From the NCBI GenBank assembly GCA_022266195.1, contig WHVY01000005.1, forward strand, positions 7,254,001 through 7,318,000: a stretch of 64,000 bases of DNA, in the 5' to 3' direction. The notes beneath the pieces are model-generated. The model was given only the letters and a program-made list of their open reading frames with translations. It searched no databases and was not told where the DNA came from. This stretch comes from Tetranychus cinnabarinus (lineage: Eukaryota > Arthropoda > Arachnida > Trombidiformes > Tetranychidae). The translations under genes were made by a program, and so were the position numbers. Below, in pieces: positions 27,047-39,949 of this stretch (the stretch's first letter is position 1; every line of letters begins with the position of its first letter).

Positions 27047-27867
27047 ATCTGCTTCGATTCACTTCAAACATTTCTCTTTACTTTCTACTTTACTCTTTAC
27101 TTAACAATTTTTCCCAATTAATCAACAAGCTAGTTTGATGGGGTTTGAAAATCGCTTGTTTTTAGTGCTTTTTGTGCATACTTCAATAAACTGAGCAATT
27201 GTAATTTTCGCTGAAACTCCAAATTGAAAGATGCTTTTCTGGTGTATCACTTCGATTTTAGAGCTAAATTGAATTTTTTTGAAAGACTTGGATCGAACTA
27301 CTGAATGAACTATTTCTTCACAATCGTATACCACTTTCATTTAGAAGAGATTCAAACATTAAAAGAAAAGGTCTTGTAGCAAAAGTTTGATAAGAAAAGT
27401 TTTGGTTCGCAGTCGGATGAATGAAAGATTGAAGGTTTTCAGCTGTTTCGACTTGTGTTTTGGGAATAAAACCCATTAAATAAAAAAAGGAAAAGATAAT
27501 CTTAGAATTTTTTATCAAATGTTAATATAGCAACAAGGAATTTTATCCGCAAAAATATATTCATTTTGAATCACGAATGCAAATTCTTCAAGAAAAGTTC
27601 ATGAACTGCAAAAGCTCGGAGATTCTTGTTAAAGTTTACGGTTAAAAGGGCTTGAATTAATCTTCAAGAGAAATGTCTTAATGTGAAACAATAGAAAAAA
27701 GAAGTTTCATTTTGCAAACATTCAGAATATTCTTAAGTACAGGATTAACAACTGAACATTCTATTTCAATTTCCATCAAAAATTGATGCCATTAAAGATA
27801 ATTCAATTGAAATGTCTCTGTGTGTTTATCCAATCAAATGATATTAGATGCAAAAAGTTGAACTTAC

Positions 27868-28021
27868 AGATAACATTGAGCGTTAATGATGTTGAATAAG
27901 GTTGGTTTAAAGCGGAATGATTCACTTGGCACGTATATTCAATTCCATTATCAGTTGGTTCAGGTCGAACAACAAGTTCATTGGAAACGCCACTGCCACT
28001 TATACTTGATATTGTGCTTAT
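27868..28021 (-). CDS. Internal exon, second half of the same Ig domain
   Basis: This 154 nt minus-strand exon follows a strong acceptor (pyrimidine tract then TTCACAG) and ends at a GTAAGT donor. It enters in phase 0, matching the exit phase of the exon at 29094-29230, and leaves in phase 1 with a T, so the next exon probably completes a Tyr, His, Asn or Asp codon. Its 51 residues include SNELVVRPEPTDNGIEYTC, which carries the strand-F cysteine that would pair with the cysteine of the previous exon, and then a closing strand SLTLNVI. The Asp-Gly to Cys spacing is one residue longer than the usual DxGxYxC; nectin, CADM and Kirre/nephrin C2-set domains often show this. The downstream exon should start a new Ig or fibronectin domain; I could not find it between here and the low-coordinate end. 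Confidence 0.88.
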
Positions 28022-29093
28022 CTGTGAATAAAAGAGAAAAGACAAAAAAAAGAATCATGAATAATTAACAGAATGATAGAAAATATCATTTTTCAAGTTG
28101 AGCAACTTGCAACATTCACACTTGGTTTTCAATTTTTCTCTCGATAATCATGTTTCATTCATGGAAAACAAGAATCGCTGTTACACAGAAAAAAGTGAAA
28201 CCTCAACTCAAAATGTCACTTTTATTCACAGGTTATTAAATTAATTCTCATGTGACATTGCATGTCAATTGCAAGATGAACTACAACAGATACAGCTAAT
28301 GTTGAGAAAATGAAGAGAAGAAACTTTCTTCATATTTACTATCATGTTCATCCTCATATTCATCATCATTGTTACCTTAACATCATCAAGTTTAGCCTAA
28401 TTATGTGTACAATTTTTTTCTGCTTTGTTCATCTTCTTTTTTTCCCTTGGTTCATCTGAATCACTGCAATTGTGAATGTGAATAGCATGGAAAACGGTGT
28501 TTTGGGCAACAGAAAATAAATCAACTTTTATTCTGTCATTCTATTCAGAATAGCTATTCTTTCCTGCGGCTTTTAACATTCTCATTATCATCATCATTAG
28601 AACATTTATTTTGATCTTTTCTCGATACATTTTTCATCATGTATTGTTCTTCTTTTTTACTTTTTCTCAACAATCATGTTTTCCCAGTTTTTAAGATTTC
28701 TCATCTTCTCCTGAGTTGAAACATTTTATGAATAATTTACTTGATAACTTGAAGCAATTGTTGATGTTTAACAAAATTAGAGGAAAAAATAATCATGTTC
28801 TTTCCATGATTAAGGCAATTTCGTTGCTAATTGACATTGGAGTTTAGTTTTTTCTTTCCATCAAAACTTCGCTCAACAGAAAGTGTAACATTTTAGCTGC
28901 AAGTAATGAAGAGATTAAACGATTTTTTGGTGTTTCAACTTTTTTTTCTGTCGGTAAATAGACCAGTAAATGTTTGTATTTTTAAATTCAATTCCATTTA
29001 ATGAAAATCAAATTAAATCTTTTCATTGCTTCACAAGTTGCTTTTATTGAGCATTTCAAGTTTACGAATGCAAATGAATCGATTTCAACTCAC
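28022..29093 (-). other. Intron (1072 bp) inside the Ig domain
   Basis: Sequence between the GTGAG donor and the TTCACAG acceptor of the two Ig exons. It splits the domain between strand C and the later strands at phase 0. It is AT-rich with ATC/ATT triplet runs and I see no coding signal or mobile element in it. Its size shows that this gene has long introns, so other exons may be many kilobases away. Confidence 0.85.
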
Positions 29094-29230
29094 CTCTTTT
29101 CCTTGCTTGAACCATTTCAGATTAGGAGGTGGATTACCGCCGAGAGAAACACATTTAATCTTATGGAGACTACCTGATTCCATTGGAACATCTTCCTTGT
29201 ATCCAGTTAATGTTGGTGGATTTGGAGGGT
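29094..29230 (-). CDS. Internal exon, first half of an Ig domain (nephrin/SYG/Kirre- or CADM-like adhesion receptor)
   Basis: On the minus strand this 137 nt exon starts after an acceptor reading TCCATTAG and ends at a GAG|GTGAG donor. It enters in phase 1 (its first two bases complete an Asp codon if the previous exon ends in G) and leaves in phase 0. It encodes 46 residues beginning DPPNPPTLTGY, then KIKCVSLGGNPPPNLKWFK, which is the N-terminal half of a C2-type Ig domain: the linker with double proline, the strand-B cysteine, the GNPxPxLxW turn and the strand-C tryptophan. In nephrin, SYG-2/Sns/Hibris, Kirre and CADM proteins such domains mediate cell-cell recognition outside the cell. The next exon (28021-27868) completes the domain in frame. 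Which subfamily it belongs to cannot be settled from one domain, and the upstream exon is not identified. Confidence 0.88.
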
Positions 29231-32050
29231 CTAATGGATTCGAAGGAATCAGTAAAGAAAATCAGTTAGTTTCTCATTAATTAATATTATTCAGGTCAAG
29301 AACAAAACGAGAAAAGAAAGTGAAACATTTTTCCCATTTCAGGTTGCAACTTCAACAGAAGTTTCCGCACTTTCCATATTAATTGAGCATTGAACATTTG
29401 CGTTTTGGTATCTCAATCTTTGTATTCAGATCTTTTGGTATTCAGAATTTTTGAAAATTGTTCAGCACATTTGATGTTACTTTTTTTGTGCTTTCCTGGA
29501 CAGTTTATGAATGCTTAAATATACATTTTATAGCTATTCATAGATATTTTATTGAGTTCATCTTTAATCAAATTAGTCGATCCGTCAATCAATTAATTTT
29601 TTATTTGCACAGACTTGGGTTGAGAATTTTCATGAGCTTTTAGTATGAAAAGATCAGAGACTTATGAGGTCAACTACAATGTGTTCAAAATGCCTTGAAT
29701 ATTGAGCGAAGAAAACAAGTGAATCACAAATTGAAATTCTTTTGAAACGAGAATTGTCTTTGTTCTAAATCAGAATGTTAACCAAAAGAGCTGAAACTTG
29801 AGCCATTTTGCGTGGTCAAAAGTCATTTCATTTTCCCATTATTTTTGATGGATTATGTCTGTAGTTGATTATCTGAGAAAGATGACCATAAAGTTGGTTG
29901 AGTAAAGAAGAAGAAATTCATAACTTTCCATTGTAATGTATATTAATGAAGAAGATAGTGAAAGTTGATTTTTCGAAAAGTGATAAATTCTGATTGAAAG
30001 ACTCGATTCAGATTTAGTCTAGACCAACTTGGGAAACTTGACCAACCAGGAATAAAACTCAAAGAGAATTACAAATTTGTAAATCAAAATGTTCGACTTA
30101 AATTATTCACTTTTTTTGCGTCAAAGTTCATTATTTTATCCCAACTTGAGTAAGGTCACAATTTGATTAACAATTCAGATCATGAAGTGTCATCAGAACT
30201 TGCTCTGTAAATAACGATTTCCAAAGTTGATCAGAACCAAAAACCTATCGATTCAAATTGATTGTCGAACACAAAGCAAACAAAAAGACTAACTTGATTA
30301 GCTGTAAATTAATAAAGTGTTACAAGGCGATTAAAAGTAGGAAAATGAATCAATGAGAATTGAGTTAATGATTAAATTTTGTTCATTAGTTGAACCAATT
30401 TAATGGGAATCACAATGAATACGAATGACAAAAGATTTGCAAAAAGACATGAACACACAAAGAGAAGAAGAAAAAACATTTTCGTTTCTCAAAACTCGCC
30501 CGAAGCAGTGAAAATTGAGTCAATTTACGAATGCAAAATGACTTGATTAACATTTAAAGACAATTTTACAACTTTATTTCACTTTTGCTTTTCGCTAAAT
30601 GATTAAAGTTGAAAGTTTCCTCACCAAGCAAATGTCAACTCAATAATCAGAAAGGAATGCTAACCAAATATGAAAATAATCTCATTAACTGGGTGATTCT
30701 GGGTTGGTTCACCAGACGATTGAGTAAACATTGAAATTCTTTTTCGTTTTCTGCAAATTTGAAACTCGTTGGACAATCAAATGAGAGAAACGAACTGATA
30801 AACGAATCTTGAAGTGTACAGTCACAGAGAAATGATTATACGTGCGAATGTTTACTATTAATCTGGAGTGGAACACCCAAGGGTCACAATCATTTGGAGA
30901 ATTGGAATATCTGTTTTCTTCTTCTTCTTCTTCTTTCAATATTATTGTTGAATGCAAGTTGAGAGGTGAAATGATATTTCCAATCAGTTCTTGCTGGAGG
31001 CACTTTCCATTTCCTAAATCAACTCATTTTCATGTTTTTATTTTGCTTATTTGATTTTATTTGACTCAATAACTGTATCAATCTTGATCTGGGAATTTCA
31101 ATATATGAATACAAAATTATTGAATCAACATTGGAAATAATATTTTCAAATGTTTTTCTTTTTCCACTTTTGTTGATCAACAACTTTTACCTGTAAGACT
31201 TCACGATTCACAAGGTTTTCGGTTCAATGAGTTCAACCTTTTAGAATTTTATTTACCAAAATGAAACAAAATAAACAAATTTCAACATTCGAACGCTAAA
31301 AGTAGCGATATTTTTCATTTAATCAAATTCTGTGTTCATTAAAAGTTTTTTTATAAAAGATGATACAAAAAAGTGAAAGAATAACATTTTTCCAGAAAAT
31401 TTCATGATCATCAGGCAACAGGTTAAATTGGTGAGTTTATCTTTTGAATCAGAATTACTGTTTAATTCATCAATTACAAATGCATCATCAATCTTGACGA
31501 AAACTGAAGATTCATTTATGTTGACACATCGACTCGGTTTTTCTTATTCGTGGAAATTCACATTCTATTATGTTCAACACTTGAATTACATGAACTCTCC
31601 AAGGGTGACCAACATAAGAATCTCTTTACTCTGGAAATCGTTGGAACGAATTTTCATTGCAACAAATTTTCTTTATTAATTTTCACTTTCATTGCAATAT
31701 TAAAGTTAATCGTTCTCATTTGGTTGCCCATCAATAGTCACTTTGAACTGGCAAAGTTTAATAAAAAAAACTCATAAACACTAATCTTGAGAAAATGAAT
31801 GTTTGATAATAAAAAAGAAAAGATGAAAGTAATGAAAATAGTTATACAAAAAGTTGTGAGAAATAAAAATATAAGTTAACCTCCCATTGACATGATGATG
31901 ATATAAAAGTATTTATGATGTGATGGAATAATGATAATAATAATAATGATATGAAGAGAGACAAAGAATGGATAGGAAAAGAGTTTGGATAATCTGATAA
32001 TTGGTTTTTTTCGTTCAACGGATATTTTCTGTTCGTTCAAGATGCAGGAT

Positions 32051-32069
32051 GAGAGAGAGAGAGAGAGAG
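32051..32069. repeat. (GA)n microsatellite
   Basis: An uninterrupted GA dinucleotide run of about 19 bases, in an AG-rich plus-strand stretch. Confidence 0.9.
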
Positions 32070-33260
32070 TATAAAGGAATAACGAGTAAACATGAGAGGT
32101 TGAAAAGTGGAATAAGAAGTTTAGGAAGAGACGAAATTTGTATTTTCACATTTTCCTTGTCTGCTGGTTGATGAAGGCTGAATGAAGGAAAATATAAACA
32201 AGGAAAGAAAAGGTTGAAGATGAAATGAAAAGATGGTGAAGACGAAGAAAAGGTTTGTCAGATTGATATAAGTGATTTGCCTCAGGTGAAGCGATAAATT
32301 AGAATATTTTTCCTTTGGTATGTCATTCTGAGCTAAAGATGACTTTGATGAAGATAAATGAGTTAATATGCTGTTGCTTCTCAGGGAAGGAGAAGAAGAA
32401 GAAAACCTTTTCTTTACCTTTTTTCACAAATTTTTACCAATTAATCATTTATATTCTATTTCGAGAAAGATGACAGAAAATAAGAATTATAACTAGACTG
32501 GTAAAGCTTATTTGGATGATAAAGAGGAGGAAGAAGGAGGAAGAATGAAGAGGGAAGGAAAAGGCAACAAAAAGTTCTGAATAGGATGAGGATAAAAAAG
32601 AATGGACAAAATACTTACTTCTTCAAGATAATACATTTCTTTTTGTGTCACTTTGCTTTTTTTATTCAAACTTTAATCAGCAAATTGATTGTTGAAAAGC
32701 AAATTTCCGATATTTAATTACGATTATTGATCTTTTCATTTTTACTCTACTTTATGATTAACAGAATGTCAAATTTCAAGGAAATGAGTTATTTGCAAAG
32801 TTATTGAAGGATAAGCAAGATTCAAGATTGAGTCATCAAGGGCGATTATATCGTCATTAGGAGCAATAAAGTGACTAATAAATGGCACAGCTCGGCAGGG
32901 AAATTTAGTCTGATTCTATTGCGCTTGAAGCTGAATGATTTTGTCTGTTTTGCAACAACTTTTGATAACTACGATGTTCGGTGCTCATCAACTTTCAGCT
33001 TTTGGTTGAAAAACTTGACAGCTACCAGTAACAGTATTTTTACACAAAGTAAAAGTTAATCAACTCGATTCCTAGACATTAAAATTTGCTCTGGGTCAAG
33101 TTTTCGATAGTTTGAAGGTAAACTCTGATAAACTATTGAAGCTTTAGATGCAAAGCACTTCAGTCCATATTTTGATATAACTTTTCCTATTACTTTATAC
33201 CGAGTGTCTTTCATTTAGCGCCCGTTTGTAGTCACAACTCCCGAACGGTTAAGTTGCAGA

Positions 33261-33324
33261 CCAGATTCAAAATAAGAGCTCTCGCAGATTGCAGAAACAC
33301 AAGTTAGAACGCTCAAGGTCATTC
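33261..33324 (-). repeat. Dispersed repeat, copy 3 (minus strand)
   Basis: Read on the minus strand it gives GAATGACCTTGAGCGTTC and then CTGCGAGAGCTC, with the same spacing as the copies at 20.3 and 50.75 kb. The sequence just 5' of the core (GCCTTGAATGACC) is shared with copy 2. The flank towards lower coordinates, containing CGGGCGCTAAATG on the minus strand, is also unusually GC-rich. Confidence 0.6.
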
Positions 33325-36300
33325 AAGGCGATTTTGCTATTCGGTCTCTAACCTACACCGATCATCTTCTAAGAGTGCAAAATTTTTCAGATTGGTTGAT
33401 GTCTGTTACAAGTTGAAATCTTATCCCGTTGACAAGACAAATGAATTTATGTACAAACAATTTGATTAACTGAAAACGCTCATATCTCTTGGCCAAAGGG
33501 ATTAATTGACATAGCTTTAACATTAGTGTCAGTTTAACCCAATTTAGTGTCATTTGTTGTTCGTTTTTGTCCGCGAGTCACTCAGGAAGCTGATAATTGA
33601 TTAAAGATTAATTTGAACCATTTAAGCAAGGGCCAAATCAAACTTGTTTCCATTTATCTTTTGCTAGCAATTGTTTACCAAAATGTCTAACCCTGTGAAA
33701 AGTATAAACATTACCTTTACGGACCAGATGAAAGGACAAAGTTTTCAAGTTTTATACAGGGCATTTCAGGGTTGTCTTAAACGGCTGTTAGTGAGTCAAT
33801 AAGTGATCTAGCGGCTCAAGAACTTTTTGAGCAAATTTCGCGGGCATTTATTGTCATATTTCAAGGTCAAATAATCGTATTGTAATTCTGTAATAAGTGT
33901 TTCTGATTTATTTACATTGAGAAAGATTCAATCTGAAACGAAGAGCGATTTCGCGAATGTCTTCAAAATAAAAAATCATCACTTTGAAGTTCCAGATCAG
34001 AAATTTTTGGAAAATTTCTGTTTCTTAACACTTTTGTTGCTTTACTTCTGTGTGACTGTCAAAACTTAAAGACGATAGAGCAAGAACATGAGTTATTTGA
34101 AAAATCAGTTGATGAACAATGAGAAACATGAAAGTTTACTCGACTCTTCATCTTTTCCTTTCATCATTCTTTACAATTCCTTGCAATTTCTATACACTTT
34201 TAATGACCCAGTTTGTATTTACTTTTGAACCTGAAAATGATGAGAAAAAAACATTCAAAGTTTTGATGCAACATTGAACCAACTGATTATCATGTGTGTA
34301 GTTGTCAGTTGGTGATAAATGAATGTACAAAGTTCAATAACAACTCTTTTGGAATTGAATTTTTCATCAAAAGTTTCTTCCTCTTCTTTCAACTCTTTTC
34401 ATTCCCTTCACTTTCAAATCTTTTTTTTCACTCAACTCAACTCACCATTTGCAACTAAATTAATTCATAATCTCGACTCGATATTGGTCAACCTAAAATT
34501 GCCTTTCACCAGATGATAAATTATCAATGACAAATGTACTTGACTTGGTAAGGCTAAAGTTGAGATGTTTAACTTTATTAAAACATAAATAAAGTTAATT
34601 TTGACATTGTTTCATTGATTAACTCGAAACGAAACTTTTAAAATTTCCTTTTTTTCTCTCCATTTCTTTTCATTTTCATTCAAATGAGTTGAAATTGTTT
34701 GTCCCATAAAGCTTATCAAATGGAGTTGAAAGAAATTCTCATTCATGATGATAATAATAAAGATAATGATGATGATAAAGGAAAAGTTTATCAAGTTATT
34801 TATGAGAACCATTTGCTAAGAGAGTTGACAATCTGTCTGTTGATCAGCATAAAAATACAGATTACATGAGAAACTCTTTTCTTCGTTTTTTTCTCCAATT
34901 CTTAAGCTTTCTTTTCATATGTAAAATAACAGTTTTAAAATGATTTACTTGAATGAAAGTGATGATGAGGAGAGTAATAAGTTTAAATGATTAAATCTTT
35001 CAGAAAGTTTAAAGTGAATGGAAAACTGTTACTCGATTGCAGAGTGAAATGGGAAAAGCCATTGATTTTGAATGGATTGGAATCAAAATAAGTAAATAAT
35101 AATGAAAAGGAAAAGAAAATTTGATAACATGGTAAGAACAGGATTCAGATAAAAGTGTCAGTTACAAATCATTTTCTTCGTATTTTTAGATTCTCTTCTC
35201 AAAACAATACATTATTCTCAAGTTCATTTTTTTCTTCAACCTTTCTATTCTCTTTCACAATGGAAATGAGGAAAAACCTTGGAACATGAACAACAAGATT
35301 CACCACCAAAACCAGAATAAACATAAAACAATGAACATTGGAAAAAGGCAAAGTCTTGAACTTTACCTATTGTTTATATTATCATTTCGTCTTCTGTTTA
35401 TCCTCAAGGTAAGAAAAGTACAGAATACGAAATGGAAAAGAAAAGTAAAGAAGAGGAAAAAAAGGTTGTGTAGATATTCACTTGACAGGAGAAGTAAATA
35501 ATGTCTATGAATATATGAATATGTCTATGTGAGTTGACGTCTTGTAGAACTCAATTTCATCTTCAACTCTCATTCACATGTTATCATCAGATATGATGTA
35601 TTATCATTCAAACTGAGTACTTGTATTATCATTTCTCATCAAGGGAGGAAAATGTGCAAAGAAATAATCTTTGATTTCATTCAATATTTTTTCACCTTCA
35701 TTACAATCACATTGATCTAATGAAAGGAAAAAAAGTGACTTGATTTATCATCAATTAAGGTTAATTCAATCAATCGGCTACCATCAACTAATTGGTCACT
35801 GTGCCTCTCCAATAAATGACATTGAAACTTGTCAGATTGTCTTAACCAGCATTTCAATAGTTTTTGAACATTTTAACAATTTTTTTGTTTCTTTTCGCTT
35901 CAAGAGTAAAATTTCAGATTAATTGATAGAAATCAATTTACAATGGATTCCATGGTTGTTGCGTAGCAATTTTTACTCAGAATTTTTGCTGTTTGTAGGT
36001 AAATTAGTTTTTTTGGCGGACCAATTTATTGTATCCGAAGTAAGCCTGTTTTACAGTAAAAAGTCAAAGTTAAAGTCAGAAAAGTGACCCATTTTAGTGA
36101 GTTTTCGATTCAGAAAATATTACTTAAAATGGTGGCGACTGGTGTTATTTCCGGTCAACACAACACTGTAAACAAGATAGAGCGTGGCACCAATTGGACA
36201 TATTGACAATTGAACAAGCAAGTTGTTTGCTTCGTGTTTATGCGTTCAAAGCAATTTTATTTAAGCAAAAGTATCAATATTTGCTTCCATGATACTTTTT

Positions 36301-36330
36301 CATAAATTAAATAAATAATATTGGCAAAGG

Positions 36331-36541
36331 TAGAGTGGGCCAAGGATCGAGCCATGTGGTTATGATGTCTGACTCTCACCCAGGCCATAGGTTCGGATCC
36401 ATTAGCCTATGTAAATGCTATATCCAAACCTAACATGAGTAGTCTGATAAAGTCCTTTTTTGGAACGACTTGGTGCTTCTGGAACAGTCCCATGCTGGGA
36501 AAACGAACTCGAACGTAACCTCTAGCCTTTATCATCATCAA
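36331..36541 (+). mobile_element. tRNA-derived SINE
   Basis: A box-A-like sequence TGGTTATGATG (36357-36367) lies 22 bases before a good box B, GGTTCGGATCC (36390-36400), as in tRNA genes and tRNA-derived SINEs. The head can only partly be folded as a tRNA, so it is not a functional tRNA gene. A tRNA-unrelated body of about 130 bp follows and ends in a short ATCATCATCA run at 36531-36540, a typical SINE tail. The target duplication was not found, so the ends are approximate. Confidence 0.6.
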
Positions 36542-36621
36542 CGTGCCTTCATGTTCATTCATTAATTGTTTAATTTAGTTTATTTTTTTCTAAAATTATG
36601 TTTAACATTAATTTATTCAAT

Positions 36622-37077
36622 ATGCCAACCCGTGGGTAAGTGCTTTTCAATGCAATTCACTTTTGATCTTTTAATAACCTTTGTTTTTCTCTTTTCAGTC
36701 AATCATCACCCTCACATATTCAACTCGGTAGAGTTTTGACTCATCTCGAGTCAGCCTTGATCGCCGTTCCCTCCTTCATACGAAGAACCATCGAGCTGGC
36801 GATCGAGAAGTTTTTGCAGCTATGAGGACCAAGAGGCGCAGACCGAGCGTTTGCTGGTCCAAAACCAGCGATCCCAAACGAGGAACTGTGAGCTCAGAGC
36901 TGACGTAGCAAAGGTACGAAATGAACTGACCGAGAAAAACAGTTCATAGCTTACATCGACCATCGCTACCAACGCGCTTTTGGTTGCCCTCATGAAGAGT
37001 TCCATGAGCGGTACCTGGAGAGTTGAAAGGAGAGTTCGCAAACTCGAATTGAGAGACTCAAGCCTCTGAGACTCTGA
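36622..37077 (+). pseudogene. Frameshifted coiled-coil protein pseudogene with one intron
   Basis: An ATG at 36622 gives MPTRG, then a GTAAGT...TTTTCAG intron of 63 bp (36636-36698). The joined frame continues as QSSPSHIQLGRVLTHLESAL and on to a TGA at 36823. The sense then carries on one frame over as EDQEAQTERLLVQNQRSQTR and further helical, charged residues to TAG 36947. It shifts again from about 36946 (AYIDHRYQRAFGCPHEEFHE), meets one more TGA, and ends at TGA 37075-37077. The helix-rich Glu/Arg/Leu/Gln composition suggests a coiled coil of about 140 residues. GC is far above background. The family is not recognised; a retroelement gag-like protein or a decayed host gene are both possible. 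A retained intron argues against a processed copy. Confidence 0.55.
36636..36698 (+). other. 63 bp GT-AG intron in the coiled-coil pseudogene
   Basis: It has a GTAAGT donor, a pyrimidine-rich 3' end (TTGTTTTTCTCTTTTCAG) and joins GG|T in frame (Gly). Its size gives an idea of the minimum intron length in this genome. Confidence 0.6.
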
Positions 37078-39949
37078 ATTGTATTTCATTTTCATTTTTT
37101 CATTTTTTTCATAAAAAAGTTTTCATCTTTTCCTCGGGAAAAATTTCGCGTTTTCTGTTGATTCCGCATAGGTCGACTGGGTTACCATTAGAATCGGAAT
37201 TATCTCTATTTTTTCCCTTCTAACTCTGTTTTGATTTATCATCATATACCGGAAAGATATGAGAGTTTTGCCGGGAAAACACTCGGATTCAAAAATGATA
37301 TTTTCCCGATTCGTGATACACCCGAAATGCAAAGAAAGTCATCACTTCACAAAAACACCTTTGCAAGTCTGCCGCATGTCAAATAACCGTACACTCTTAA
37401 ATAGCCTTGATATCGAAAAACGCTTCGAAATCAAAACTTAACAAGTCATAATCTGGGTGAGCTAACGTTCTTAATTATCAAAGCATTGGCAATAAAGTCA
37501 TTCAATTTTTAAGAACTTCACCCTGTGCATGAGTCATAAAACATTAACTGTACCAACTTTTATGGTATCTCCTACTCACGTGCAGTCCAATGGAAAATGT
37601 TCAGTTTAATTCATTCGTACTAAACGATTTTATCGATTTTTGTATCTTGTTATTTTTCAATGATTTTTCGAGTTCATTCAATAAACAGTTTCAGTGACTT
37701 TTATCGTAGCAAAATTTGAAGAAACTCGCACTCTTAATTTACAGTACTGATTCAAAGTTGCTGATAGAAGTGACCTTATTCAGATTATTCTTTACTTTCG
37801 AGAAAAGAAAAGGCAACTTTTATTGCTTCAACTGTAAACACTTTGTTGAGTTGATCTTGATAAGCATTTAAAATGTTCATTCTTACTTAATCTATTTCAG
37901 GGATAAAAGATTGTTGATAATGATCATTTGATGAGAGAAATATTTTTCTGTTGTATTTATCTCAACACTATTTGCTATTATTGGCTTATAATTTTATCTA
38001 AACAATCATCATCATCATGAAAAATGTAAAGATTGAAAGTTAAGTAGAGCGATAAAGCGTGAAAAAAAGTCAATATGTAACTGGGAAAAGTGTCATTACT
38101 TGGAATATCTATATTTATATTCGATAATGTTATTCCAAGAAAAAGGTAAATAAACTGAACTTTTCCTCTTTCCATTCATTCAAATAATTGAAACATTGTA
38201 ACGAACTAAAAGTAAATAGTTTTGATAACCTTTAACGTCCATTGAAATAGGAATTGAATAACTGATGAAACTCTTTCACTTGTCCAATGTAAACCTTTCG
38301 ACATTCAAACAAGTTATTCAAATGACTGCTGTTTTCGTTAAGAGAAATACTTTAACGAATTCAGTTCACCTTTTCAATAGGAAATCACATTGAGATACAT
38401 GAATGACGAAAATGCCAAGCAAAGAAAAGTTATTTTCCAACAAAACCAAAAATTCATGAAACATCAACTCAAGATATTTACTTTTCATTTCATTCCATCA
38501 TTGATATTTACTCATTTGAGCTCAATTCTTTCCAAAGGAACTTTACTTCCAGATAAATGATAATCGAAACAGAAAATCCTATTAAAAACTATTCGAAGAT
38601 TAGCACATTCGTCCGAGTGAAAAAGCCGAATCGTCCACATTTTCGATCCAAAAATTTTCTGGCTCATTTCGGCTCGAAGTTTCGCGTATTTTGAAAAATG
38701 GATTAGAGCAATTAATCGAGTGTAAAACTTTGCATCTATCATGTTCACAACAAAAAGTTCCTTGTTTGCAAGTTCTGGCCTTTCTTTAGATTAATCAGTG
38801 GAGTAGTTGTGATAATCTTTTTATTCCTTACTTTGTGACAATAAATTATCCATTTGGTCAATCTAATCATTGAGTGGTAAACTGGACACTATTTTATTCT
38901 AATTGTATTAGTAAATTGGTTAATTTATTTTCTCACCAAATCAACATTTTCCTTTGAAATCAATTTATATTGAGTTTAACCAAAAATCAAGGATTAGTTG
39001 ATGAAAAAACAAAGCTCAAGTAATGAACAAACAAGTGATTCTGAATAAACGCAGCCATTGTTAGTCTCATGTCTGGAGTTTGTATTGAGATCACGTTAAC
39101 TGTGAGAGTAAATTTGATCACGAAATTGTTGGATAATTTGATGCAAGATTGACAGTTATGAGCATTATTAATGCTATTAAAAAGGCTAAAGATGAGTGAT
39201 GTGAGAATTTTTCATTGCTTCAACTGCATGGAATTTGGAGTTCAACTATTTTCCAAAGTTTTACATCAACAGCAATATCAATAATATGTACTTGTATTTA
39301 AATGAAAGTCTGCCTTGAGTGCAAGTTTCACTCACATGAAACATATCCATATATCAATAGCCTTTAGCATATCAAAATCACAAAAAATATTCAGTTTCAT
39401 ATTGCATTGATATTTTGTTAGTTTTAATAGCAAAATGATACAAAAAATGTTATTTTTTCGTCTTTTACTTTTTTTGCTCCAATCAAATAATGCAAACAGG
39501 AATGAAAAAAAGTGAATCTCATAACTCGATAAAGGTAAAGTTGATGCTCAAGGTTTTTCCAGTTAACATTGAAATAGTTAATTACAATTCTTATTGGTAA
39601 AGGTTCATGAGATGTTCAACTGATCTTTTTTTGTGTTGAAAACATTTCATTCAAAGATTGCATACAAGTTTATGATGAAAGTCACGTCTCCAATTTTTAC
39701 AGCCATTTTCATTCAATCCATTTTCAATGGAAAATTGAACTTTATTGATTCTATTTAATAGTTGGAGAAAAAATTAGGTTAGGACCAACTTTTACTATCA
39801 AAAGATTCTACGCCATTCATTCGTTTTTCAGACTCGCATTCAATCGTATTTCATCAAGAATCTTCAGTTCATGAGGTCAACCTAATTTTCGTATTGATAC
39901 GGAATACATGTGAAGTGGACTGATATGGATATAAAGACCAAGATGTCTT
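37078..39949. other. Non-coding; first 400 bp possibly mobile DNA
   Basis: 37.1-37.45 kb has scattered CG-containing words such as TCGGGAAAA and CCGGGAAAA and may belong to the same old element as the pseudogene before it. The rest is AT-rich with no supported feature. Confidence 0.4.

Larger units (their letters stand above)
22025..27867. other. Non-coding region on the 3' side of the last identified Ig exon
   Basis: If the Ig gene continues, this is intron on the minus strand. It contains the tandem duplication at 24.9-25.3 kb and the coding-like stretch at 26.9 kb. No second Ig or fibronectin domain exon was recognised. Confidence 0.45.
29231..36330. other. Non-coding region on the 5' side of the first identified Ig exon
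   Basis: Probably an intron of the Ig gene on the minus strand. It holds the GA microsatellite, a dispersed repeat copy near 33.3 kb and a 17 bp motif at 33752 shared with 7790. No exon is supported. Confidence 0.4.

Noticed and set aside
36820..37095. 91-codon minus-strand frame
   Set aside because: It is the antisense shadow of the coiled-coil pseudogene, whose plus-strand segments have better composition plus an ATG and an intron.
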